17,249 nucleotides of DNA from Proteobacteria bacterium UBA652 (lineage in GTDB: Bacteria > Pseudomonadota > Gammaproteobacteria > Nitrosococcales > Methylophagaceae). Position numbers and translations under genes: made by a program. Positions 1 through 6,886 of the stretch are shown here, one piece after another (the first letter of the stretch is position 1; every line of letters starts with the position of its first letter). The stretch is taken from positions 1 through 17,249 of the forward strand of contig DBOG01000038.1 in NCBI GenBank assembly GCA_002299915.1, read 5' to 3'. The notes beneath the pieces were generated by a model. The model saw only the letters and a list, made by a program, of their open reading frames with translations, was not told the origin of the DNA and made no database searches.

Positions 1-3000
1 CGCCTCGTAAATGGCCGTGTATCGGCTCATAAATAGCCAAGGCCAAGGCTTCAAATTCAGCCCCTAACGGCGGCGAATCATATAACTGTGCATGATAATC
101 ATCGTCTTGCTCACCATTAACAAAAAGACTCCCTTCCCATGCGCCCCATTTGGCCTTTTCTGGATTCGCTTTGCCTCCATTCAACGTGGCTTTCGCAAAG
201 GCAAAGCTTGTATTTGAAAACAGCGGCAAGGGCTGCTGCAATCCTTGCCAATAATAATCCAACAAGGTTGTTAATAAGTCGGCAGCATTATCAACGGCTT
301 CAAAATGATAATCGCCCTCTTCTGTCAACCAGCGACTTTCACAGACAACACCCGATGGTTTCACAAGATTCAGCACCAAATGCTGGATCCAAATGGCTAA
401 TAGCTCCCCGCCTTTCGTTCTCGCTAAGCGATATTGAAAACAACCACTGATAGCAAGCTGATTTAATGAGCCTGTTAATTGCATTTGACTCAAGCTTAGG
501 TCAAATGAAATGGGCTCTAAAAACTCAGTAGGCTGAATTGCCATCAACCTATCCGCAAAATCAATCACGCGATCGGCTTGCTGCTCAAAATTCTGCTCGC
601 CTGTCTGCCCCTGCGGCAATGCGCCACTCGCTTTCACTAAGGGTAATATATCCGCTAACGCTTGGCCGGCTTCATATTGCTGCAATAACTGCTGGCGTAG
701 CTGCCAAGCAGTCAACCCATCCAAGGCAAACGGTTCGCGGCTTTCTAATTGTGCATCTTCTTCACCAAACCACAGGCCTAACCGTTGTTGTAATAATGCT
801 TTTGCAGGATGACGGAAGAACTGTTGCAGCGCGGCTAGGCTGGTGTGTTGATGATCGTCTTCCAGCGCGATATCACCATCAAACCATGCCGTTGATAGTG
901 TTCGTTTTTTTGCATCCCCTAAAGGACAATTCACTGCAGCATAGCTAAAGAGAGGCCCGTCGCTGCCATCAAAATAACGTCGACTAAACGCCTGTAGCGG
1001 GTGCTGGGTTAAAATCTGTTGCCAAATATCTTCGCTCTCTTCAGATATTGCCCCTTGCCGCAACACATCCCGCACATCGCTCACCAACACAGAAGGCGGA
1101 ATCGCTGCATTATCACTGATGCTTGCCCCCACATAGCTGATATAAAAATGGGATCGCGCTGATAATAAGGATTCTAAAAATAAATAACGATCATCATCAC
1201 GCTTGGCGCGATCGCCTTGTCTTGCCGGCGTTGAAGCCATCAAGTCAAACCCTAATCGCGCTTCTCGGCGTGGATAGCTCGCATCATTCATCCCAATCAG
1301 GCAGACCACTTTGAAAGGAATGCTTCGCATCGGCACCATGCCACAAAAAGTCACGCCATGCCCCATAAAATAGGTTTGGCCACTGCTTGCATCAAGGTGG
1401 CTGCCCAACCATTCTTGCACTAAATCAATGCCAATAGTCTGTTCAAATGCCGCTAACTCAGCGGTTTCTACTAAGCCATCTAATGCTTTTCGGATCAGCA
1501 AACATTCTGCTTCTTCCTGGGGCTGTTCGATTGAAGGCTTAAAGAAAGCATCGACCATTGCCAATAACTGCGTTTGCCAATGCGCCACGCTAAAATCACG
1601 TTTTAAGCGCTGTCGAAAGCGATCTAAAGCATCAACAAACGCACAGAGCTGCGCCATTGTTTCCGCCCGCTGACCGCTGATGCCATCAAATCCCAGCCTA
1701 TCCTCAAACAATTGCCAATCGCTAATATCTTCGCCCAATGGCATCGCATAACCCAGCAATAATCTATCTAAGCCCGTGCGCCAGGTATTGCCCTCATTCT
1801 CCGGCAAATCTAATGCGAATTTATCGGCCGCGGAATAGCCCCAATGGGTATGGGTTTCTCGCAGCCAACCTCGGATAATCTCAAGCTTATCTTCATCTAA
1901 TGAAAATCGATGTTGTATCGCCTCACATTCTAATAAACTCATCACGCTTTCAACCTCAAACCGCGATTGTGGTAATGCTAATAACTGCTCAAAGGCTGCC
2001 AATATTTGACTGGGGGCGGCAGCATTATTCGCAATGCCATAGGGAATACGTTGCCCCGCTTCTGCGCAACCAAACACCGCATCGATCCACGGTGTGTAAT
2101 GCGTCATATCTGGCGTCATCACCACAATATCGGTGGGCGACAAAGTGGGGTGTCGTTCGAATAACGCCAGCAATTGGTCGTGTAATACTTCTATCTCGCG
2201 CATCGCACTATGGCAGGCATGCACCTGAATTGAATCATCCTTAATTGAAACAGGCTGCTGCTTCGTTTGCTCATCCGGGTTATTTAACGCAAAAATATCA
2301 TATTGCAACTGACCCAATAAAGAACTTACTTCAGGCGCAGTGAACAAGTCTATCGGCTCGGGTTCACAAGCTTGTAATTGCTCAAAAAACACCTGACCTT
2401 GTTTCCCCAGACTGGCTAATAAGGGATGGCCTATTTCCAAATAATTGGCTTGTTCTGGTGCCGTCGATAATCGCCGTGCTTTTGATTTTTCATCCACCAA
2501 ATCACCCCAATATGCCTCGCTAGGTGATAAGAAATAAACCGTCATCTCACAATGCTGCGCCATCAATTCAAATAATTCTAAATACACAGGCGGCAATGCC
2601 GATAAACCAAAAATACTGATCCGTTCTGGCAAGCCAGCAGATCGTGCTGTTACAGCCGATAAATACGTTTTTAATTGCAGCAATAAATTAGCGCGATGCA
2701 TTGGTTTTTTATCATCTGCCACCAATAATCGCCATAGTTGCGCTTGCCAATGGCTTGCTCTGCCCGCTTCCCAATCGGCAATCCAATCCGCACGATACAT
2801 CAAATATTGATCAAAACTATCCGCAATATGATTGGCTAAGGTATAGGTTTTCAGCGGATCGTTTGCGCTGCCTAAATAATGGTCAATCTGCTCAAAACCC
2901 GCTTGTTGCCGACAGATTGGCAATAATTCAAATAACCGCCAGGTCATCGCATCCGTAGAAAAACTAGATTGTTTGGGAATAGCGGGCAATAGCTGCCGAA

Positions 3001-3214
3001 AGAGAGACCAAATAAAAGCCGACGGATAAGGAAATTCAATATGGCTTGAAATGCCATGCCGCTGCGCCAGAAATAATGATAACCAACGCGACAACTCATT
3101 ACTCTGCACAATCACCGTTTCTGCCGCTAATGGCGACAAAGGATCATCCTGCATCGACTGCGCTAGCTGTACTGCCAGCGCATTCATATCATTACTAGAA
3201 ACTAGTTTCAGCAT
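1..3214 (-). CDS. recC: RecC, exodeoxyribonuclease V gamma subunit (3' end outside window)
   Basis: RecC is the subunit of the RecBCD helicase-nuclease that holds the enzyme together, splits the duplex and scans the 3' strand for Chi during double-strand break repair and degradation of foreign linear DNA. The frame is open from the ATG at 3214 to the window edge, 1071 codons; E. coli RecC has about 1120, so only some 50 C-terminal residues are missing. The N-terminus (MLKLVSSNDM, then VIVQSNELSRWLS and IEFPYPSAFIW) matches the inactive helicase domain 1 of RecC. Around residues 640-680 the signature VVCLIGMNDASYPRREA is followed by LGFDLM and KRDDDRYLFLESL, typical of RecC. There is no earlier in-frame ATG before a TGA upstream. 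The start has no good Shine-Dalgarno sequence (CCCCCATTTA precedes it). I see no frameshift at the points checked. recB and recD would be expected nearby but are not in view. Confidence 0.95.
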   Translation of the reverse strand, partial: MLKLVSSNDMNALAVQLAQSMQDDPLSPLAAETVIVQSNELSRWLSLFLAQRHGISSHIEFPYPSAFIWSLFRQLLPAIPKQSSFSTDAMTWRLFELLPICRQQAGFEQIDHYLGSANDPLKTYTLANHIADSFDQYLMYRADWIADWEAGRASHWQAQLWRLLVADDKKPMHRANLLLQLKTYLSAVTARSAGLPERISIFGLSALPPVYLELFELMAQHCEMTVYFLSPSEAYWGDLVDEKSKARRLSTAPEQANYLEIGHPLLASLGKQGQVFFEQLQACEPEPIDLFTAPEVSSLLGQLQYDIFALNNPDEQTKQQPVSIKDDSIQVHACHSAMREIEVLHDQLLALFERHPTLSPTDIVVMTPDMTHYTPWIDAVFGCAEAGQRIPYGIANNAAAPSQILAAFEQLLALPQSRFEVESVMSLLECEAIQHRFSLDEDKLEIIRGWLRETHTHWGYSAADKFALDLPENEGNTWRTGLDRLLLGYAMPLGEDISDWQLFEDRLGFDGISGQRAETMAQLCAFVDALDRFRQRLKRDFSVAHWQTQLLAMVDAFFKPSIEQPQEEAECLLIRKALDGLVETAELAAFEQTIGIDLVQEWLGSHLDASSGQTYFMGHGVTFCGMVPMRSIPFKVVCLIGMNDASYPRREARLGFDLMASTPARQGDRAKRDDDRYLFLESLLSARSHFYISYVGASISDNAAIPPSVLVSDVRDVLRQGAISEESEDIWQQILTQHPLQAFSRRYFDGSDGPLFSYAAVNCPLGDAKKRTLSTAWFDGDIALEDDHQHTSLAALQQFFRHPAKALLQQRLGLWFGEEDAQLESREPFALDGLTAWQLRQQLLQQYEAGQALADILPLVKASGALPQGQTGEQNFEQQADRVIDFADRLMAIQPTEFLEPISFDLSLSQMQLTGSLNQLAISGCFQYRLARTKGGELLAIWIQHLVLNLVKPSGVVCESRWLTEEGDYHFEAVDNAADLLTTLLDYYWQGLQQPLPLFSNTSFAFAKATLNGGKANPEKAKWGAWEGSLFVNGEQDDDYHAQLYDSPPLGAEFEALALAIYEPIHGHLRG

Positions 3215-3249
3215 TAAATGGGGGTATGCTTTTGTCTTTCCATCAGACC

Positions 3250-3278
3250 ATCATACGAAAGCTTTTAGCTAACGACAA
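3250..3278 (-). promoter_or_regulatory. Probable sigma-70 promoter of recC
   Basis: On the minus strand TTGTCG (3278-3273) and TATGAT (3255-3250) are separated by exactly 17 bases. The -35 matches the consensus at 4 of 6 positions and the -10 at 5 of 6. The start codon of recC lies about 36 bases downstream of the -10 box, leaving a short leader. Confidence 0.5.
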
Positions 3279-3302
3279 TAATAATATTTTCGACAACTTA
3301 AA

Positions 3303-3342
3303 TTGACCTTGCGTACGCCATAACGTACCATTACAGTTATGG
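3303..3342 (+). promoter_or_regulatory. Promoter and likely autoregulatory operator of the first toxin-antitoxin module
   Basis: TTGACC (3303-3308) and TACCAT (3326-3331) are 17 bases apart and face the antitoxin gene. An inverted repeat, CCATAAC (3318-3324) and GTTATGG (3336-3342), straddles the -10 box. This is where Phd/YefM antitoxins usually bind to repress their own operon. The Shine-Dalgarno GGAGGTG (3341-3347) sits 4 bases before the ATG. The operator role is inferred from position and symmetry. Confidence 0.5.
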
Positions 3343-3351
3343 AGGTGAAAT

Positions 3352-3594
3352 ATGACAACACTTAATGTAACCGAAGCCCGTGCTAAGCTTTACACGCTGA
3401 TTGACGAAACAGCCAGCACACACAAGCCCATTACGATTACGGGAAAAAGAAATAATGCAATCTTAGTGGCCGAAGAAGATTGGAATGCCATTTCTGAAAC
3501 CCTGTATTTGCTCTCTATCCCCGGCATGCGAGAATCTATCCATGATGGATTAAATGAAGAGTTAAGCGAAAGCACAACGGAGCTTGTTTGGTGA
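3352..3594 (+). CDS. Phd/YefM family antitoxin (pairs with YoeB-like toxin)
   Basis: This is an 80-residue labile antitoxin expected to bind the downstream YoeB-like RNase through its C-terminal tail and to repress the operon through its N-terminal DNA-binding domain. The N-terminus LNVTEARAKLYTLIDE and the central ITITGKRNNAILVAEEDWNAISETLYLL match the Phd/YefM fold (compare the SEAR, ITR and EEYNSLEETAYLL segments of E. coli YefM). The tail is acidic, as expected for the toxin-binding part. The ATG has a strong GGAGGTG ribosome binding site. The gene overlaps the toxin by 4 bases (GTGA), so the two are translationally coupled. Confidence 0.88.
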   Translation: MTTLNVTEARAKLYTLIDETASTHKPITITGKRNNAILVAEEDWNAISETLYLLSIPGMRESIHDGLNEELSESTTELVW

Positions 3595-3854
3595 ACTGGG
3601 AATTGGTATACACCAACCAAGCCCAAAAAGATGCAAAAAAACTATCATCCTCTGGCTTAAAAGATAAAGCATTACACTTACTCAATATCATCCAAGAAAA
3701 CCCCTATCAAAACCCACCGCCCTACGAAAAACTAATCGGCGATTTAGCAGGCGCCTATTCCCGAAGAATTAATATTCAGTATCGGCTTGTTTATCAAGTT
3801 TATGAGGATGATAAAATCATTAAAGTCATCAGGCTTTGGACGCATTATGCATAA
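3591..3854 (+). CDS. Txe/YoeB family mRNA interferase toxin
   Basis: YoeB-type toxins are RelE-fold RNases that cut mRNA in the ribosomal A site. I start it at the GTG at 3591, which overlaps the antitoxin stop as GTGA and lies 8 bases after GGAG; a TTG at 3588 is also possible. With the GTG start, Glu46 (in PYEKL), Arg65 (INIQYRLVYQV) and the C-terminal His85-Tyr86 fall at or next to the E. coli YoeB catalytic positions 46, 65 and 83-84. The segment DLAGAYSRRI matches NLSGFWSRRI of YoeB. The length, 87 residues, is normal (84 in E. coli). All catalytic residues are present, so the toxin is probably functional and needs its antitoxin. Confidence 0.88.
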   Translation: MNWELVYTNQAQKDAKKLSSSGLKDKALHLLNIIQENPYQNPPPYEKLIGDLAGAYSRRINIQYRLVYQVYEDDKIIKVIRLWTHYA

Positions 3855-3861
3855 GCAATCA

Positions 3862-3879
3862 TGATATACTTGTATATCA
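3862..3879 (+). promoter_or_regulatory. Extended -10 promoter with palindromic operator for the second toxin-antitoxin module
   Basis: The sequence TGATATAC (3862-3869), TT, GTATATCA (3872-3879) is a perfect 8-base inverted repeat with a 2-base spacer. Its left half contains TGATATACT, an extended -10 element (TGn plus TATACT, 3865-3870). No good -35 box lies upstream, which fits an extended -10 promoter. A repressor such as RelB bound to this palindrome would block the promoter directly. The Shine-Dalgarno AGGAG (3891-3895) precedes the ATG at 3902 by 6 bases. Confidence 0.55.
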
Positions 3880-3901
3880 AAGTACAGTCTAGGAGAAATT
3901 T

Positions 3902-4126
3902 ATGCTTGCAATTAGGCTCCCCCCAGAAATAGAAAACCGTTTAGCGACGCTAGCAGAATCGACAGGTAGAACCAAAACTTTCTACGCTAGAGAAGCGATC
4001 CTCACACATTTGGAAGATTTAGAAGATTACTATCTTGCAGCAGATACTTTGGAGCACGTTAAGCAGGGAAAAGAAAGCATTCATACGAGTGAAAAAGTGA
4101 GGTCTGAACTTGGCTTGGACGATTAA
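3902..4126 (+). CDS. RelB-like ribbon-helix-helix antitoxin
   Basis: This is a 74-residue protein. The N-terminal LAIRLPPEIENRLATLAESTGRTKTFYAREAI is a typical ribbon-helix-helix DNA-binding domain, with a beta strand followed by two helices. It should dimerise and bind the palindrome at 3862-3879. The remainder (HLEDLEDYYLAADTLEHV and an acidic tail) matches the toxin-neutralising part of RelB/DUF6290-type antitoxins. The gene begins only 47 bases after the preceding toxin stop but has its own promoter, so the two modules are adjacent but separately controlled. It overlaps its toxin gene by 17 bases. Confidence 0.87.
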   Translation: MLAIRLPPEIENRLATLAESTGRTKTFYAREAILTHLEDLEDYYLAADTLEHVKQGKESIHTSEKVRSELGLDD

Positions 4127-4376
4127 TTACACCAACTCAGCACTCAAATCATTACGAAAACTAGATAAGCCCGAAGCACAGAGAATCGTAGAGTATCTAA
4201 CAGATAGAATTGCTGATCTTGATGATCCAAGAGAACTCGGAAAACCACTAAAAGGCGAACTAGGTGTTTTTTGGCGATACCGGGTAGGAGACTATAGAAT
4301 ACTCTGTGATATCCAAGATGATGAACTCGTCATCCTCGCAGCGGTTATTGGCCATCGACGTTCAATTTACCAGTAA
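4110..4376 (+). CDS. RelE/ParE superfamily toxin (RelE-like)
   Basis: This is an 88-residue RelE-fold toxin, expected to be a ribosome-dependent mRNA interferase. WTINYTNSALKSLRKLDKPEAQRIVEYL is the usual N-terminal strand-helix pair. Basic residues Lys45 and Lys48 (GKPLKGEL), Arg56, Arg58 and Arg63 (WRYRVGDYRIL) and the C-terminal GHRRSIYQ (Arg83, Arg84, Tyr87) match the positively charged RelE active site. The only usable start in this frame is TTG at 4110, 7 bases after GAGG (4099-4102) and inside the antitoxin gene. A weak start overlapping the antitoxin keeps toxin output low relative to antitoxin. ParE-like gyrase inhibition cannot be fully excluded, but the C-terminal residues favour RelE. 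Confidence 0.87.
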   Translation: MAWTINYTNSALKSLRKLDKPEAQRIVEYLTDRIADLDDPRELGKPLKGELGVFWRYRVGDYRILCDIQDDELVILAAVIGHRRSIYQ

Positions 4377-4585
4377 GTGTGTTGTATTGATGGTGTGAGG
4401 TGGTATTTAGCATGTATTTAGGATACTATCGTTAGTATTATCAATCGGTTAAAACCAATCGAGCCCGACCCTATTGGTTCTCCGTGGCGACAGTATTCAT
4501 CATTGTTTTAGAACACTGTAGTTATTATTTATCAACCAGTTAGAATTAACCGAGCTTAGTCCTATATGACCCTACGTAGATTCCC
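4377..4585. repeat. Gene-free stretch with two diverged copies of a roughly 75-base repeat
   Basis: No coding sequence is supported here. A unit at about 4414-4487 and a second at about 4505-4579 align along most of their length with many transitions, roughly two thirds identical by eye, at a period of about 91 bases. The first copy holds a perfect 7-base inverted repeat, AACCAAT (4453-4459) and ATTGGTT (4473-4479), with a 13-base spacer. A related sequence occurs in opposite orientation at 5902-5930. The second copy has lost the symmetry. I do not recognise the family. Confidence 0.5.
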
Positions 4586-5122
4586 ATGAAAAACAAAGAA
4601 TACTTTACTAAACAATTCGAAGTGCTTGAGTACCTACTTTCAAGAGATGATAGAGATCACTCTGCAATAAAAACAGTTATAAGATGTGCAACAAGAGAAG
4701 CATGTAATTTTGCCACAGAACTACCAGGGTACGATAATAAATTAGGCTCAAAATTTATGAGTAAACTGGCCTATAAACAAGTTTTAAATGGTGATAAAAC
4801 CAATCTAATTGGTGAGCACATTGTTCCTGTTAGCGTTATATTAACGGAGCTTAATAAAATTAAGAATATTAACTTAAACTCAATATCAGATACTATTAAA
4901 AAACACTCAACAAAAGCAGTTATAACAAAGCCTTAAGACCAGCGTTTACGGGCATTGGGGTTGCAAAAACCGATGCCCGATAATTGGTGCGGAAATGACA
5001 TTATGGCTCGGTATAAACATGCAAAAATAGACCTCGTTGATAAACCCTATAAAGAAGTAGTAAAAATGTATAACAAACACTTCAAAATGGACGAGCACAA
5101 AGCCGCGCGCCCTTTAAATTAA
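4586..5122 (+). pseudogene. Conserved hypothetical gene interrupted by one in-frame TAA
   Basis: I do not recognise the family. The ATG at 4586 starts a 116-codon frame that stops at TAA 4934-4936. The same frame then continues with no further stop for 61 codons (DQRLRALGLQKPMPDNW, then NDIMARYKHAKIDLV) to a TAA at 5120-5122. The downstream part has protein-like composition and runs straight on from the preceding ITKP, so the two parts look like one protein of about 178 residues. A single G to T change (GAA to TAA) would explain the break. Visible motifs are IRCATREACNFA, an EHIVPVSVI segment (His-x-x-Pro, somewhat like the start of an HNH-type region, unproven) and WCGNDIMARY. There is no clear Shine-Dalgarno sequence, and a stop lies 9 bases upstream of the ATG. 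The base composition is more AT-rich than in the chromosomal neighbours. Readthrough or a sequencing error are alternatives to decay. Confidence 0.6.
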
Positions 5123-5131
5123 ACGTTAGCC
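5105..5131 (+). other. Possible right half of an integron attC site (L'-R'), degenerate
   Basis: CCTTTAAATTAAAC followed by GTTAGCC (5125-5131) resembles the right end of classical attC sites, in which a TTAA-containing L' box and an AA-rich spacer precede the GTTRRRY crossover box. GTTAGCC matches GTTRRRY at 6 of 7 positions. It lies 16 bases before the start codon of the next gene, where a cassette crossover point is expected. No matching left half (RYYYAAC) was found upstream, so this is at best a relic. Confidence 0.3.
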
Positions 5132-5147
5132 AACCTAGAGAGTAAGT

Positions 5148-5882
5148 ATGCCTCACAGCCTTATGCAAAAAGTAAACAGTTTTGCTCTAAGATCTTTTAG
5201 AGATACTGCTGATAAAGATTATATACATGCCCGAATGGCCTACAGAGCTGATTTGTTTCCTCAATTTCATTGGTCTGCACTTCATGCACTTGAAAAATAT
5301 GCCAAATGCATTACAATTCTTGCTCGTATTTCGAAACCGCAAAAAGATATAAAGCACGAAGTACAAAGGTCTTTAGAGCTTATTGCTAATCAGGTAGATG
5401 TCCAGCTATCGGAACAAACAAAGAACTTTATTAAAAGACTCGAAGAATTTGGCGCACGATTTCGATATCTTGAAGTTTCTTGGTTTACAAAAGGTTATGA
5501 GCTAGCAGAGCTAGATCGTGCAGTTTGGGAATTACGTCGTTATTGCAATTCTGAAGTCTATATTTATTCCGAAAATCAATTCTCGTCTATAAATCATGAT
5601 AAATATGAAATAATAAAACAGATCAATCAACCGACTCCCGAAAATACACTTGTACGTGGTGGATTCCTTGAAAACACGCTAGAGAATAAGCAGTCTAGAA
5701 CTAGGGCGTACTTAGTTTGGTGCAACCTCTACTATTCAAATTCGAACAGAAAGTCAATATTAATGAAAAGAAAGCAGATGGCTGAAAACTCGCCGTTTTA
5801 CCTATTTCCAGAAATTATCAAAGAGGTATCAAAATACACATTCATCTCTAAAGAAATTTGCAATGCTTACAAAAATCACTAA
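5148..5882 (+). CDS. HEPN-like hypothetical protein
   Basis: This is a 244-residue soluble protein with no signal peptide or membrane segment. Residues 15-60 (RSFRDTADKDYIHARMAYRA, then QFHWSALHALEKYAKCI) have the pattern of HEPN proteins, all-helical domains found in many RNA-targeting defence and toxin proteins. A later conserved-looking block, FGARFRYLEVSWFTKGYEL then LDRAVWELRRYC (about residues 101-133), belongs to the same type. I cannot place a clear catalytic R-x4-6-H motif, so RNase activity is not shown. The C-terminal third is unassigned. A weak AGAGAG precedes the ATG. It stands alone, without the nucleotidyltransferase partner of MNT/HEPN pairs, and sits between two attC-like sequences in AT-rich DNA, suggesting acquisition as a single-gene cassette. 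Confidence 0.6.
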   Translation: MPHSLMQKVNSFALRSFRDTADKDYIHARMAYRADLFPQFHWSALHALEKYAKCITILARISKPQKDIKHEVQRSLELIANQVDVQLSEQTKNFIKRLEEFGARFRYLEVSWFTKGYELAELDRAVWELRRYCNSEVYIYSENQFSSINHDKYEIIKQINQPTPENTLVRGGFLENTLENKQSRTRAYLVWCNLYYSNSNRKSILMKRKQMAENSPFYLFPEIIKEVSKYTFISKEICNAYKNH

Positions 5883-5938
5883 CAAGGCAGTCAAAATCAA
5901 TAGAATCAACCAGGCCTGACTCGATTGATTGTTTAATG
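5877..5938 (+). repeat. Imperfect palindrome at the hslO 3' end: attC-like element or member of the island repeat family
   Basis: CTAACAA, a 5-base spacer and TCAA (5879-5894) reproduce the left half of a classical attC (R''-L''). The far end GTTTAATG (5931-5938) is a poor R' box and overlaps the hslO stop codon. Between them ATTGATT (5924-5930) pairs with AATCAAT (5896-5902), and CAGGCCTG (5911-5918) is a self-complementary core. The total of about 62 bases is a normal attC size. The part 5902-5930, read on the minus strand, also aligns with 4453-4481 (21 of 29 positions). It may therefore instead be an inverted member of that repeat family, or a weak terminator between the convergent genes. 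Confidence 0.35.
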
Positions 5939-6817
5939 CAAAATAGGCGCTTCATCCTCAGCAGCTGTAATTGTATTTTCAGCAAATATTTCAGCCACAT
6001 CCACTGGATCAAAATGATAATGTTGATTGCAAAATTCACAATCCACTTCAACCGATTCATGCTCGACTAATAAGGCTTCAATATCGGCCCTACCTAACAT
6101 GCGGATAGTGGCTGCTACGCGCTCTGTGGAACAGCTACAGGCAAAGTTAACATCATCTGCGGTTAATAATTGCACGTTATAGTCATTAAATAATCGATAT
6201 AACAACGTTTCAACATCTAATTCTAGTAATTCTATGTCTTTAACCGTCGCGGCGAGTTGCACACTGGTTTCCCATGTATCGCCATCCTGATCGGCCTCAC
6301 CGGGTAATTGCTGCAATAACAAACCGCCTGCATGATCCCCATCTGCTGATAGCCATAATCGTGTTTCTAATTGCTCGGATTGCTGGAAATAGATTTCAAT
6401 CACCGCCGCTAATGATTCGCCCTCTAATGAAACGATACCTTGATAGGGTGTTTTAGCCGCTACCGTTTCAATCGTAATCGCCAGATTACCTTCACCAACC
6501 AGATCTTGCCAATCCAAATCATCATTTAATGCGGCATCATCCCATTGTGCTAAAGCACGCACATTATGATCACTGGTGCATTCCACCATCATCAGTGACA
6601 CAGGGCCTGATGACTTTATTTGTAACACCAAGCGCCCTTCCATCTTCACTGTGGCCGCCAGCAAGACAGATGCCGCCACCATTTCACCTAAAGCTTGTTG
6701 GACAATAATAGGATAGGCACGACGTTCAAGGATTTCGCGCCAGCTACTATCAAGCTGCACCCATTCACCACGAACGGGCTGATCTTTGAAAATAAAGCGT
6801 TGTAATGTATCTGACAT
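5933..6817 (-). CDS. hslO: Hsp33, redox-regulated holdase chaperone
   Basis: Hsp33 is a cytoplasmic holdase switched on by combined oxidative and heat stress: its zinc-bound cysteines form disulfides, the linker unfolds, and it binds unfolding proteins. The 294-residue length fits (292 in E. coli). The zinc site is complete: Cys227-Ser-Cys229 (FACSCS) and Cys260-Glu-Phe-Cys263 (DCEFCNQHY), the family C-x-C and C-x-x-C pattern. The N-terminal core (MSDTLQRFIF, RAYPIIVQQALGEMVAAS) is typical. The gene lies 69 bases downstream of htpG on the same strand, with a terminator between them, so it should have its own promoter; a TATAAT at 6865-6860 lies in the gap but lacks a good -35. Its 3' end meets the accessory island directly. 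Confidence 0.96.
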   Translation of the reverse strand: MSDTLQRFIFKDQPVRGEWVQLDSSWREILERRAYPIIVQQALGEMVAASVLLAATVKMEGRLVLQIKSSGPVSLMMVECTSDHNVRALAQWDDAALNDDLDWQDLVGEGNLAITIETVAAKTPYQGIVSLEGESLAAVIEIYFQQSEQLETRLWLSADGDHAGGLLLQQLPGEADQDGDTWETSVQLAATVKDIELLELDVETLLYRLFNDYNVQLLTADDVNFACSCSTERVAATIRMLGRADIEALLVEHESVEVDCEFCNQHYHFDPVDVAEIFAENTITAAEDEAPILH

Positions 6818-6830
6818 GGTTTATTCCAAT

Positions 6831-6862
6831 AAAAATGCTGGGCAACATGGCTACCCAGCATT
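6831..6862 (-). terminator. Rho-independent terminator after htpG
   Basis: Read on the minus strand, AATGCTGGG (6862-6854) and CCCAGCATT (6842-6834) form a perfect 9-bp stem with an 11-base loop. The stem runs directly into TTTTATT. It lies 25 bases after the htpG stop and ends before the hslO start. Confidence 0.85.
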
Positions 6863-6886
6863 ATAAATGATGCTAGTGTCGTTAGC

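Noticed and set aside
139..3272. Several open frames on the plus strand of 60-140 codons
   Set aside because: They lie opposite recC, show no family resemblance, and are shadows of the long minus-strand gene.
3390..3626. 78-codon minus-strand frame opposite the first antitoxin
   Set aside because: It is antisense to a recognisable Phd/YefM gene and has no start signals or similarity.
4930..5131. A complete attC site between the two island genes
   Set aside because: The right half is plausible, but no RYYYAAC/L'' half lies at a suitable distance upstream, and the stretch is better explained as the 3' part of the interrupted gene.
5848..6070. Overlapping 70-codon frames on both strands at the hslO 3' end
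   Set aside because: They read through the palindrome and the end of hslO, with no family features or ribosome binding sites.
6860..6865. TATAAT as the hslO promoter -10
   Set aside because: The hexamer is perfect, but there is no acceptable -35 at 16-18 bases, and the start would fall inside the htpG terminator stem. Kept only as a note.
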